From the NCBI RefSeq assembly GCF_003289965.1, contig NZ_QMBQ01000012.1:118271-182270 (forward strand): a DNA stretch of 64,000 nucleotides, given 5' to 3'. Both the position numbers and the translations under genes were made by a program. This document shows positions 7,627-19,192 of this stretch, in pieces. Position 1 is the first letter of the stretch, and every line of letters begins with the position of its first letter. The notes beneath the pieces were generated by a model, which was given only the letters and a program-made list of their open reading frames with translations, was not told the origin of the DNA and did no database searches. The stretch comes from Mesorhizobium atlanticum. GTDB taxonomy: Bacteria > Pseudomonadota > Alphaproteobacteria > Rhizobiales > Rhizobiaceae.

Positions 7627-7641
7627 TTAACAAAGCGTTAA
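7627..7641. promoter_or_regulatory. CtrA box TTAA-N7-TTAA upstream of the kinase gene
   Basis: TTAA (7627-7630), CAAAGCG, TTAA (7638-7641): an exact match to the CtrA full-site consensus of alphaproteobacteria, 34 bp upstream of the kinase ATG. CtrA is the cell-cycle master regulator lying below PdhS-family kinases and DivK, so this suggests feedback onto the kinase gene. The match is seen; the regulation is inferred. Confidence 0.5.
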
Positions 7642-7674
7642 CTGAAATGTCCGCTCTGGAGGGTTGCCCAGCGC

Positions 7675-10600
7675 ATGCCGCCTGAAAACTACTCCTTCCT
7701 TGACGTCGCCGTGCTCGACGCGGTGCGCCAGCGCTTTGCTGCCGGCGACGCCCTGGCCATTTTGTCGGCCGACCTCGAGCAGGTGATCTGGGCGAACGGA
7801 CCGGGGGCGTCGGTGTTCGGCTATCCGGATATCGAGGCCATCATCGGCGCATCGGCGCGGCTGCCGCTGATTGCCAGGCGGCAGATCATGGCGACCAGCG
7901 GTTTTCCCGAGATTGGCAAGGACCGCTCCATCACGGTCCGGCTGGCCACGGGCATGGTGAGCCGTGCCGTGGGTTTCCTGGCCAGCGCCGTGACGATGCC
8001 GGACGGCGAGAAGGCAATCATGCTGGCGGTGCCGGCGGCGAAGACCAGCTCGCGCAGCGCCGGCGAGATCGCCAGCCGCGCCATCGGCGGTTTCACCGAG
8101 GCAGGGCATTTCATCGCCTTCGTCGACGCGCATGGCGATGTCGAGGCGGCTTCGGACGGCTTCGCGGCGCTCGGCATCGAGCCGCGGACCCTGGCCGCGC
8201 TGGTTGCGGATGTAGCAAGCAGCGGCGACCGTGTCGTCAAGCGCCTCGTGCCTAGCAAAGGCACTTCCTACCCGGCCGGTTTCGCGCGGCTCACCGACAC
8301 GCGGCATCTGCTGGTGGTGATCGATGAGGACCAGCTCGACGGCGACCAAGGCGAACAGCCGGCCGCCGGCCAAGGCGATCGGCCCCATGGCGAGCAAGTC
8401 GCGGCGCCAGGCACCGTGGCGGCCACGCTGTCGGGTGAAAGCCTGGCCGCCGAGCCCGAACCCCAGCCGGTCCAGGACAACAGCCCCGCGCCGGCCGTGA
8501 CGGCTGGCGAACAGGCCGAGCCGGCCCCGGAGCCCGCTGAAGGCGACGCGCAGACTGACGCCGGAAGCCGGATGATAGCCGGCCAGCAGCTCGCCCGGGC
8601 CGATCATCACGCGAATGCCGCCGAGCCAGGCCAACGGGCCGCGGACGCCGGCGCCAGCCAGCATGACCATTGGTACTTCAACGCCGGCGAAGAGAACGCC
8701 AGCCCGGCTCAACCGGCAGCACCGGCGACGCACGGGCCGAAGGAAACCAGCGCAACCGAAGTCCGGCGGCAGGATGTCGGGGAAACCATCAAGCCCGCGC
8801 AACCCGCTCCGCTCCGCGACATCGACCGTTCGGCGCCACCTTTGCGCTTCGTCTGGCGCACCGACGCCGAAGGCAAATTCAGCGCGTTGTCGCCCGAATT
8901 CGCGGACATCGTCGGCCAGCCCGCCGCCGATGTGATCGGCCGCCGCTTCAAGGACGTCGCCACCACTTTCGGCCTCGACGCATCGGGCGAGATCGCCGGT
9001 CTGCTCGAACGGCGCGACACATGGTCAGGCCGATCGGTGCTGTGGCCGGTGGCCGGAACCGATCTGAAGATACCGGTCGATCTGGCGGCGCTGCCCGTCT
9101 ATGGCCGCAGCCGTGCCTTCGAGGGTTTTCGCGGCTTCGGCGTCGCGCGCAGCGCCGACGCCGTGATCGATCCGGAGGCGCTCGGCATGGCGCTGGTGCC
9201 CAATGCCGCGCCTGCCGGGAGCGAGCCGTCGGTCGAGCAGCCAGCCGCGGAGCAGTCGCAGCCGGAACAGCCAAAGCCCGAAGATCCATTCCAGGGCGAA
9301 GTGCCGGCGCTGAGCATCGTGCCGAAGCCGGAGCGGCGCTTCGCCGACAAGGTGATAAGGCTGGCCGAGCACCGCCAGCCGGCCAATGACAAGCAGCCGG
9401 GAAGCGACACGCCCGCAAGTCAGAAGAGCCTTTCGATCCTCGAGCGCAGCGCGTTCCGCGAGATCGGCGAGCGGTTGCGCAAGGACAATTCCCTGCCTGC
9501 CGAGCCGGGCGCCGCCGAAGCCGGCAAGCAGGCCGATGCGGCTGTTGCCGGCAAGGACGAGGCAACGGCGAAAGAGCCCAACGTCGAAACGAAGGCTAAG
9601 GCAAACCAGCCGACGACGGTTGAACCGGCGGCGCACGAGAACCCTGCGCTGGGAGCGACGCCGCCAGCCTCGGAAACCGCGGACGCGAAGGCCGAGGCGG
9701 AGACCGCGGAAGCACAGATCGAGGCGGAAGACCAGAAAGACCTGGCGAGACTCGACGGTATCGATGACGCCGCCGCGATGGATGACGCCGGCAAGACGAT
9801 GACGCCGGCCGCTTCCGGCTCGCTGCTCAGCTACGCCGATGGTGAGAAATCAGGGGAAGAAGCCGGCGCCGAGCCTGCTTCCGAGGACAGCCAGGCAGCG
9901 GCCAACGAGCAGGCGGCCGAGCGTGCCGATTCCGAGTCGCGGCAGCCGGTCGAACGGCCAGCGACCGAGCCGGTCGCCGAAAAGCCGGCTCGCGATGCGA
10001 CGGACGACGACAGCATGACCGCCGACGATTTCCGCGATGCGCAAGACAGCGAGGATTGGGCCGGCCCCGACGCCGACGCTGCGAAGGCCGCGGGAGAACC
10101 GGAAACGGTAACGCCGGCGCGACCACGCCTGGACGTGCCGCCACTCAAACTCGCAGGCTTTGTGCCCTCCGCTTTTTCGACCGGAGAGGAAGCCAAGGCG
10201 CCCGATACGTCCGTCCTCGCCAGGCTGCCGGTGCCGCTGCTCATCCATTCGGGCGACTTGCTCCATTACGCCAATGACGCCTTCCTCGAGCTCACCGGCT
10301 ACGACGCGCTGGAAGACCTCGCGGATGCGGGGGGCCTGGGCGCGCTGTTTGCCGATCCTTATGCCGAGGATGCCGCCGCGGACGAAAGCGACCACTCGCT
10401 GAAGCTCAAGAGCCGCCAAGGCCAGGAATTTCCGATCGAAGCCCTGCTTCGCTCGGTGCCGTGGCGGGGCGGCAAGGCGCTGATGCTGGTGGTGCGGCGC
10501 TCCGGTGAGGACGATGCCGCGCATTTCACCGCCGCGAATGACGAACCGGCGCTGCAGCCGGACGTGCCGGAATTGAAGTCGCGTATCGCCGAGATGCGCA

Positions 10601-11691
10601 CCATCATCGACACCGCCACCGACGGCGTCGTGCTGATCGGCCGCGACGGCAATATCCGCTCGATCAGCCGGCCGGCGGAAGCACTGTTCGGCTTCGACAG
10701 CGACGAGGTCGCCGGCAAACCCTTTGCCTCACTGTTCGCGATCGAAAGCCAGCGCGCGGCGCGCGACTATCTCGCGGGCCTCTCGGAGCCGGGCGTGGCG
10801 AGCGTCTTGAATGACGGCCGCGAGGTCATCGGCCGCGAGGCGCAGGGACGTTTCATCCCGCTGTTCATGACCATCGGCAGGCTGCCGAACGACAGCGGCT
10901 TCTGCGCCGTGGTGCGCGACATCACGCAATGGAAGCGGGCCGAGGAAGACCTGACGCAGGCACGCGCCGTCGCCGAGCGCGCCTCATCGCAGAAGACGGA
11001 TTTCCTAGCCCGCATCAGCCATGAGATCCGCACGCCGCTCAACGCCATCATCGGCTTTTCCGAGCTGATGGTGGACGAGAAATTCGGCCCGATCGCCAAC
11101 GACCGCTATCGCGACTACCTGCGCGACATCAACCGGTCCGGCAATCACGTGCTCGACCTCGTCAACGATCTGCTCGACATCTCCAAGATCGAGGCCGGCC
11201 AGCAGGAGATGGATTACGAGGCGGTGTCGCTCAACGACACGCTCGCCGAGACGGTGGCGATGATGCAGCCGCAGGCCAATCGCGAGCGCGTCATCATTCG
11301 CTCCAGCTTCGCCTCGCGGCTGCCGGAAGTGGTGGCGGATTTGCGAAGCGTGCGCCAGATCGCCCTCAACATCCTGTCCAATGCCATCCGCTACACCCAG
11401 GCCGGCGGCCAGGTGATCGTCTCGACCGCTTACGAAGCCTCAGGCGATGTCGTCATGCGCGTGCGCGATACCGGCATCGGCATGACGCCAGCCGAGATCG
11501 AGCAGGCGCTGAAGCCGTTCAAACAGATCAATGCGCTGAAGCGCGGACGCGGCGACGGCACCGGCCTCGGCCTGCCCCTCACCAAAGCCATGGTGGAGGC
11601 GAACCGCGCCCGCTTCGCCATCACCTCGACGCCAGGTGAAGGAACCCTGGTCGAGGTCGCCTTCCCCTCGACCCGCGTGCTTGCCGAATAA
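7675..11691 (+). CDS. cbrA: PdhS-family multi-PAS sensor histidine kinase, probable CbrA
   Basis: 1338 aa, no membrane segment visible. PAS-like regions lie at about 10-120, 385-490, 845-945 and 975-1085. The HisKA box has His1116 in ISHEIRTPLNAI, followed by the HATPase_c domain (N box around NILSNAIRYT, G boxes DTGIGM and GTGLGLPL). The C-terminal kinase is of the PleC/DivJ/PdhS type that acts on DivK and so on the CtrA pathway. Residues about 200-385 and 490-840 are Ala/Glu/Pro-rich low complexity, a long disordered linker that makes it larger than most PdhS proteins. S. meliloti CbrA belongs to this family and, from memory, sits beside phaP1 as here. An SD (GGAGGG) precedes the ATG, and a CtrA box lies just upstream. 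Confidence 0.75.
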   Translation: MPPENYSFLDVAVLDAVRQRFAAGDALAILSADLEQVIWANGPGASVFGYPDIEAIIGASARLPLIARRQIMATSGFPEIGKDRSITVRLATGMVSRAVGFLASAVTMPDGEKAIMLAVPAAKTSSRSAGEIASRAIGGFTEAGHFIAFVDAHGDVEAASDGFAALGIEPRTLAALVADVASSGDRVVKRLVPSKGTSYPAGFARLTDTRHLLVVIDEDQLDGDQGEQPAAGQGDRPHGEQVAAPGTVAATLSGESLAAEPEPQPVQDNSPAPAVTAGEQAEPAPEPAEGDAQTDAGSRMIAGQQLARADHHANAAEPGQRAADAGASQHDHWYFNAGEENASPAQPAAPATHGPKETSATEVRRQDVGETIKPAQPAPLRDIDRSAPPLRFVWRTDAEGKFSALSPEFADIVGQPAADVIGRRFKDVATTFGLDASGEIAGLLERRDTWSGRSVLWPVAGTDLKIPVDLAALPVYGRSRAFEGFRGFGVARSADAVIDPEALGMALVPNAAPAGSEPSVEQPAAEQSQPEQPKPEDPFQGEVPALSIVPKPERRFADKVIRLAEHRQPANDKQPGSDTPASQKSLSILERSAFREIGERLRKDNSLPAEPGAAEAGKQADAAVAGKDEATAKEPNVETKAKANQPTTVEPAAHENPALGATPPASETADAKAEAETAEAQIEAEDQKDLARLDGIDDAAAMDDAGKTMTPAASGSLLSYADGEKSGEEAGAEPASEDSQAAANEQAAERADSESRQPVERPATEPVAEKPARDATDDDSMTADDFRDAQDSEDWAGPDADAAKAAGEPETVTPARPRLDVPPLKLAGFVPSAFSTGEEAKAPDTSVLARLPVPLLIHSGDLLHYANDAFLELTGYDALEDLADAGGLGALFADPYAEDAAADESDHSLKLKSRQGQEFPIEALLRSVPWRGGKALMLVVRRSGEDDAAHFTAANDEPALQPDVPELKSRIAEMRTIIDTATDGVVLIGRDGNIRSISRPAEALFGFDSDEVAGKPFASLFAIESQRAARDYLAGLSEPGVASVLNDGREVIGREAQGRFIPLFMTIGRLPNDSGFCAVVRDITQWKRAEEDLTQARAVAERASSQKTDFLARISHEIRTPLNAIIGFSELMVDEKFGPIANDRYRDYLRDINRSGNHVLDLVNDLLDISKIEAGQQEMDYEAVSLNDTLAETVAMMQPQANRERVIIRSSFASRLPEVVADLRSVRQIALNILSNAIRYTQAGGQVIVSTAYEASGDVVMRVRDTGIGMTPAEIEQALKPFKQINALKRGRGDGTGLGLPLTKAMVEANRARFAITSTPGEGTLVEVAFPSTRVLAE

Positions 11692-11714
11692 GATCGTCCT
11701 GGATCAGTTTCGGC

Positions 11715-11744
11715 CAAAGAAAAAGGCGTCCGGGAGGACGCCTT
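11715..11744 (-). terminator. Intrinsic terminator, minus strand
   Basis: A 9-bp stem (11723-11731 with 11736-11744) and 4-nt loop, followed on the minus strand by TTTTTCTTT. It ends a transcript about 200 nt beyond the acetoacetyl-CoA synthetase stop, or a separate small RNA encoded in between. There is no U-run on the plus strand, so it does not terminate the kinase gene. Confidence 0.75.
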
Positions 11745-11850
11745 GAGAAATGGGATGCTGTCACAACGGGGCTTGAGCTGAACCTCAGGGGACGAGGAAC
11801 GGGATTTCTCCCTCAAGTTACACGCGACTATCGGGGTCGTCCCTTAACAA
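11745..11850 (-). ncRNA. Possible small RNA or structured 3' UTR ahead of the terminator
   Basis: Between the acetoacetyl-CoA synthetase stop and the terminator the minus strand can pair CTTGAG (11816-11811) with CTCAAG (11778-11773) around a C/T-rich internal segment, and the terminator loop itself reads TCCC. This compact structured stretch plus terminator is the size of a rhizobial trans-acting RNA. I see no convincing promoter, so it may only be the 3' UTR. Boundaries are approximate. Confidence 0.3.
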
Positions 11851-11943
11851 GTCCTTACCGGAGCGCGGAAAAATTTACGAATGTGTACCACCCGTGAAAT
11901 CTAGGTAAATTCGGCGGACAGATTTCGTTAACCACGCCCCCCG

Positions 11944-13902
<1,959 letters not shown>

Positions 13903-14167
13903 GATCGCTTCTCCCAAAGCGCGTCGCGTTCGAGCCGTTTAGCTCAAGATCGCATATGCCATCGTTCCAAAAACGGCGCGCAACCGTGGACCGGGGTCGT
14001 ACGGTTCGCTTATGCATATTGCAGCGCAGCAGAGCAAGATTTTGTTCGGGCGACCCATGGCTGTCGCTGCGCAAATGCCATCGCAAGGCCATAAAGACTT
14101 GAAAAGCGCCGGCGCTCGGTTACACCCGTCGGGCGATTTTGTCGGCAATAGAAGCATACGGGGCGAA

Positions 14168-16051
14168 ATGCCATCATCTTTGATCCGGCGCGGGGTGTGG
14201 GCGATCGGCGTTGCCGTGCTCGTCATCGCGCTCGCGGTCGCGGCACTGCCGCTGATTGCCTCGACGCGCATCGTGCGCGACCGCATCGCCTGGGAATTGA
14301 GCGCCTGGAGCGGCTTCAGGGTTACGATCGACGGCTCGCCGCGCATCGAGGTTTGGCCGAAGTTCCGGGCCATCCTCAGCGACGTTACCCTGTCGCAATG
14401 GACAGAGACCGACGCGCCGCCGGTGGTCGAGGCCGATCGCGTGGAAGTCGATCTCTCGGCCATGGCCGCCCTGCAGGGCGACGTCGCCTTCTCGACCGCA
14501 AGGCTGGTGCGTCCGACGATCAGGGTGCAGCGCATGGCGAGCGGCTTCTATCTGCCGCCGCTTCCGACCGGGGGGCGCATCACGCGCTCGATCGATACCG
14601 CGCGCGGTGTGGTCACCGCCAACCCGCAGAAGCCCGACCTCGGCAGATTGCCTTCCGATCCGTTCGGCACGGTCGAGTTTCGCGATGGCCGCGTCGTGAC
14701 AACGGCCGACGGCAAGGACACCGAAATCCTGAGCAGCCTGAGCGGTCAGGTGAATTGGGAGGCGATGAACAGCGATGCATCGCTGACTGCGACCGGAATC
14801 TGGCGCGGCGAGACCCTGCAGCTCGATTTCTCCTCGGCGAAACCGCTGGTGCTGTTTGCCGGGGGTGCCGCGCCCGTCACCCTCTCCTTCAAGGCGGCGC
14901 CAGCGACATTCTCCTTCGACGGAACGGCCTCGATGTCGGACAATGCCTATCTGGACGGCCAGGCCAAGTTCGCCGCGCCGTCGCTGCGGCGCGTGCTGGA
15001 GTGGTCGCAGGCCGGTCTCGCGCCGGGTGCCGCGATCGGTGCGGTCTCGATCACCAGTAAGGTGAACGCCTCGGCGGGGCGCGCCAAATTCGAGAACACG
15101 ACCGTCACGCTGAACAACAATCCGGGCATGGGAGCACTGGATTTCTCCTTCGCCGAAGGGCGCCCGGTGATTGCCGGCACGCTCGCCTTCGATACGCTGG
15201 ATCTGAGATCTTTCCTGTCGGCCTTCACGCCTGTCGCGCCCACCGGCGAGGCCGGCCCAGGCGACATCGACACCAGCTTCGCCGACCGCATCAATCTCGA
15301 TCTCAGGCTGTCGGCGGCGCATGCGACGGCGGGACCGGTACAGCTCGCCGACGTCGCGGCGACCGCGCAGGTCAAGAACGGCCTTGCCGTCTTCGACATA
15401 TCCGACGCAACGGCCTTCGGCGGCACCGTCCAAAGCAGCCTGCGCTTCGACCGCAAGCCCGAGGGCACGCAGGTCGAGATGCGGCTCCTGGCATCGGACG
15501 TGGATACGGGCGCCTTTGGCACGGCGGCGGGAATGACGCGGCTTGTGCCGGCCGGCACCGGTACGGTGTCGGTCATCCTCAAGGGTCCGGGCAAGGCGTG
15601 GAACTCGATTTTCGAGAACGCCGATGGGTCGTTCTCGGCGACGTTCGGGCCGGGCACGCTCAACGGACTCGACCTGCCGGCCTTCCTGAAGCGCAACCAG
15701 CAAGGCGGCTTCTTCGCGCTCGACGATGTCTCCAAGGGTGCGCTGCCGATCGACGGCGCCGAGATCAAGGCAAGCATCTCGAAGGGCGTTGCGCGCCTCG
15801 ACAAGGCCGAGATCAATGCGCAGAAATACAAGATCTGGCTGTCGGGCATCGCCTCCTACGCCGGACGCGGGCTGGCGCTCTCCGGCGGCGTCGTGCCGAC
15901 CGGACAGCCGGCGCAGCAGCCCCAGCAGCAGGCCAACGGCCAGGCGGCCAGTCCGCCTCCCGCCCAGCCGAACCAGTCGCTGTTCTTCGTCGGCGGCAAC
16001 TGGAGCGCGCCGTTCATCTCGCCGATCGCTCCCGGCGTCTCGGGCCAGTAA
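14168..16051 (+). CDS. AsmA-family inner-membrane/periplasmic protein
   Basis: 627 aa from the ATG at 14168. One N-terminal membrane anchor (GVWAIGVAVLVIALAVAALPLIA) is followed by the AsmA signature region (RIVRDRIAWELSAWSGFRVTIDG) and a long beta-rich periplasmic part. The C-terminal AsmA_2 module (about 370-560) precedes a Gln/Pro-rich tail. AsmA-like proteins are now viewed as bridge-like lipid transfer proteins between inner and outer membrane; the substrate here is unknown. The frame runs 52 codons further upstream but that part has no hydrophobic start, so I use the internal ATG. It is transcribed divergently from the synthetase gene. Confidence 0.85.
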   Translation: MPSSLIRRGVWAIGVAVLVIALAVAALPLIASTRIVRDRIAWELSAWSGFRVTIDGSPRIEVWPKFRAILSDVTLSQWTETDAPPVVEADRVEVDLSAMAALQGDVAFSTARLVRPTIRVQRMASGFYLPPLPTGGRITRSIDTARGVVTANPQKPDLGRLPSDPFGTVEFRDGRVVTTADGKDTEILSSLSGQVNWEAMNSDASLTATGIWRGETLQLDFSSAKPLVLFAGGAAPVTLSFKAAPATFSFDGTASMSDNAYLDGQAKFAAPSLRRVLEWSQAGLAPGAAIGAVSITSKVNASAGRAKFENTTVTLNNNPGMGALDFSFAEGRPVIAGTLAFDTLDLRSFLSAFTPVAPTGEAGPGDIDTSFADRINLDLRLSAAHATAGPVQLADVAATAQVKNGLAVFDISDATAFGGTVQSSLRFDRKPEGTQVEMRLLASDVDTGAFGTAAGMTRLVPAGTGTVSVILKGPGKAWNSIFENADGSFSATFGPGTLNGLDLPAFLKRNQQGGFFALDDVSKGALPIDGAEIKASISKGVARLDKAEINAQKYKIWLSGIASYAGRGLALSGGVVPTGQPAQQPQQQANGQAASPPPAQPNQSLFFVGGNWSAPFISPIAPGVSGQ

Positions 16052-16081
16052 ATTCGGAGGCGCAAAGAGCGCCCCCGCCAT

Positions 16082-16186
16082 TTAAAGCGCGTCGCGCTGA
16101 ACCGGATTCAGGCGACGCGCTTTAAGTCTTTGTTTTGATGCATGTCGTTGTCCCAGAACCGCCGCACACTTCTGGGCGACATGCAT
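16082..16186. repeat. Rhizobial mosaic palindromic repeat, copy 1
   Basis: Two adjacent palindromes: arms 16082-16095 and 16112-16125 (TTAAAGCGCGTCGC and its complement), then arms 16138-16147 and 16177-16186 (ATGCATGTCG and complement) with an inner CCCAGAA/TTCTGGG stem. It touches the stop codon of potI. Such elements (RIME-like) are scattered in rhizobial intergenic DNA. A second copy lies at 20626. Confidence 0.85.
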
Positions 16187-17005
16187 TTAACCACGCTGGG
16201 CGGCCTGCTCGTCGAGCTGGCGCTGGATCTCGCGACGCTTGTTGGCGATCGAGGCAATGATGACGCCGATCGCCACGACCGCGATCAGGATGGTGCAGGC
16301 GGCGTTGATTTCCGGCGTCACGCCGAGACGCACCTGGCTGTAGATCTTCATCGGCAGCGTGGTGGCGCCCGGACCCGAGGTGAAGCTCGCGATGACCAGA
16401 TCGTCGAGCGACAGCGTGAAGGCCAGCATCCAGCCGGAGATGATCGCCGGCAGGATGACCGGCAAGGTGATCTGGAAGAAGGTCTTCACCGGCGGTGCGC
16501 CGAGATCCATCGCCGCCTCCTCGAGCGAGCGATCGAACGAGACCAGCCGCGACTGCACGACGACGGCGACGAAGCACATGGTGAAGGTGATGTGCGCGAG
16601 CGTGACCGTGAAGAAGCCGCGGTCGAGCCCGACGGCGACGAAGAGCAAGAGCAGCGACAGGCCGGTGATCACCTCCGGCATGACCAGCGGCGCGAAGACC
16701 ATGCCCGAGAAAAGCACCCGCCCCCTGAAGCGCGTGTAGCGCGTCAGCGTGATGGCAGCGAGCGTGCCGAGCACGGTCGCGACCGTCGCCGAGATGACGC
16801 CGACGCGCGCCGTCACCCAGGTGGCGTCCATCAGGCCCTGGTTGTGGAACAGCGACACGTACCATTTGGTCGAGAAGCCGCCCCAGACGGTGACGAGCTT
16901 CGATTCGTTGAAGGAAAAGATGATCAGAAGCACGATCGGCAGATAGAGGAAGGCAAAGCCCAGCACGATCGAGGTGATGTTGAAGCGGCTCCAGGTCGAG
17001 TTCAT
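16187..17005 (-). CDS. potI: Polyamine ABC transporter permease, PotI type
   Basis: 272 aa with six predicted membrane helices starting at SIVLGFAFLYLPIVLLIIFSF. The EAA loop with its conserved Gly (EEAAMDLGAPPVKTFFQITLPVILPAI) contacts the ATPase. Member of the PotC/PotI permeases that import spermidine or putrescine. The start overlaps the stop of potH by 4 nt, and it is last in the potFGHI operon. The mosaic repeat follows at once. Confidence 0.9.
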   Translation of the reverse strand: MNSTWSRFNITSIVLGFAFLYLPIVLLIIFSFNESKLVTVWGGFSTKWYVSLFHNQGLMDATWVTARVGVISATVATVLGTLAAITLTRYTRFRGRVLFSGMVFAPLVMPEVITGLSLLLLFVAVGLDRGFFTVTLAHITFTMCFVAVVVQSRLVSFDRSLEEAAMDLGAPPVKTFFQITLPVILPAIISGWMLAFTLSLDDLVIASFTSGPGATTLPMKIYSQVRLGVTPEINAACTILIAVVAIGVIIASIANKRREIQRQLDEQAAQRG

Positions 17006-17964
17006 CTGCCCTGCTCCTGTGCCTTTGCCTGCGCCTGCTGGAAGAACATGATCGGGATGGTCAGAACCAGAAGCAGGATGACGGCCACCGCCGAGGAGAC
17101 CGGCCAGTCGCGGTTGGAGAAGAATTCGTTCCAGAGCGTCTTGCCAATCATCAGCGTCTGCGAGCCGCCGAGAAGGTCGGGGATGACGAACTCACCGACG
17201 GCCGGGATGAACACCAGCAGGCAGCCGGCGACGACGCCGGGCAGCGACAGCGGGAAGGTGATCTTCCAGAAGGCGCCGATCGGCGGGCAGCCGAGATCCT
17301 CCGCGGCCTCGACCAGCGAATAGTCCATCTTCTCAAGAGACGAATAGAGCGGCAGCACCATGAAGGGCAGGTAGGAATAGACGATGCCGATGAAGATCGC
17401 CGTGTAGGTGTTCAAGATCACCAGCGGCTGGCTGATGATGTGCAGCGACATCAGCAACTGATTGAGCAAGCCTTCGGGCTTGAGGATGCCGATCCAGGCA
17501 TAGACGCGGATCAGGAAGGAGGTCCAGAAGGGCAGGATCACCAGCATCAGCAAGGTCGGACGGATCGTCGCCGGCGCACGCGCCATGCCATAGGCGATCG
17601 GATAGCCGACGATCAGGGTGAGTATCGTCGATATCGCCGCGATGATCAGGCTCGTCACATAGGCGTTGAAATAGAGCGCATCCTGGGTGAGCCAGGTGTA
17701 GTTGTCGAAGTTGAGCTCGCGGAAGCCGGCGAAGAATCCCGAGATGCCGTCGCTGAAGTCGAGCACCGGCGTGTAGGGTGGCATCGAGATCGCCGTCTGC
17801 GACAGCGAGATCTTGAAGACGATGATGAAGGGAACGAGGAAGAAGAACAGCAGCCAGAGATAGGGGATGATGATGACGAGGCGGTTGACGAAGCTCTTCG
17901 CCAGCCTCGCCGGCAGTGTTGTGGTTTCCGTCGACGGGGCGGCGGTCGCTGCGATATCGGCCAT
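17002..17964 (-). CDS. potH: Polyamine ABC transporter permease, PotH type
   Basis: 320 aa. A cytoplasmic N-terminal tail (about 30 aa) precedes the first helix (IIIPYLWLLFFFLVPFIIVFKISL), and six helices in all are expected. The EAA loop is seen in LVEAAEDLGCPPIGAFWKITFPLSLPG. It forms the heterodimeric channel with PotI. It is 9 nt downstream of potG and overlaps potI by 4 nt. Confidence 0.9.
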   Translation of the reverse strand: MADIAATAAPSTETTTLPARLAKSFVNRLVIIIPYLWLLFFFLVPFIIVFKISLSQTAISMPPYTPVLDFSDGISGFFAGFRELNFDNYTWLTQDALYFNAYVTSLIIAAISTILTLIVGYPIAYGMARAPATIRPTLLMLVILPFWTSFLIRVYAWIGILKPEGLLNQLLMSLHIISQPLVILNTYTAIFIGIVYSYLPFMVLPLYSSLEKMDYSLVEAAEDLGCPPIGAFWKITFPLSLPGVVAGCLLVFIPAVGEFVIPDLLGGSQTLMIGKTLWNEFFSNRDWPVSSAVAVILLLVLTIPIMFFQQAQAKAQEQGR

Positions 17965-17973
17965 CTCAGCCTC

Positions 17974-19113
<1,140 letters not shown>

Positions 19114-19149
19114 GATCCCCACTCCGTTACTTTTTTGATTCCCCAAAAG

Positions 19150-19178
19150 AAAGCGACCCCGGCAGTTGGCTGCCGGGG
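19150..19178 (-). terminator. Hairpin between potF and potG (partial terminator)
   Basis: The stem CCCCGGCA/TGCCGGGG (19157-19164 with 19171-19178) is followed on the minus strand by TCGCTTTCTTTT. The weak T-run suggests a partial terminator or an mRNA-stabilising hairpin. Such hairpins after binding-protein genes commonly give excess binding protein over permease; that effect is inferred. Confidence 0.65.
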
Positions 19179-19192
19179 CCGTGTCTCAACGC

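Noticed and set aside
7627..8802. Minus-strand 391-codon frame opposite the kinase gene
   Set aside because: Antisense shadow of a GC-rich gene with no domain; the plus strand carries PAS domains in the same stretch.
11800..11822. TTAA-like words as a CtrA box near 11846
   Set aside because: CCCTTAACAAGTCCTTACC fits only one half-site; the second half is TTAC and the position is inside a possible transcript.
14174..16081. Minus-strand 635-codon frame opposite asmA
   Set aside because: Arg/Gly-rich antisense sequence with no family match; asmA is coding on the other strand.
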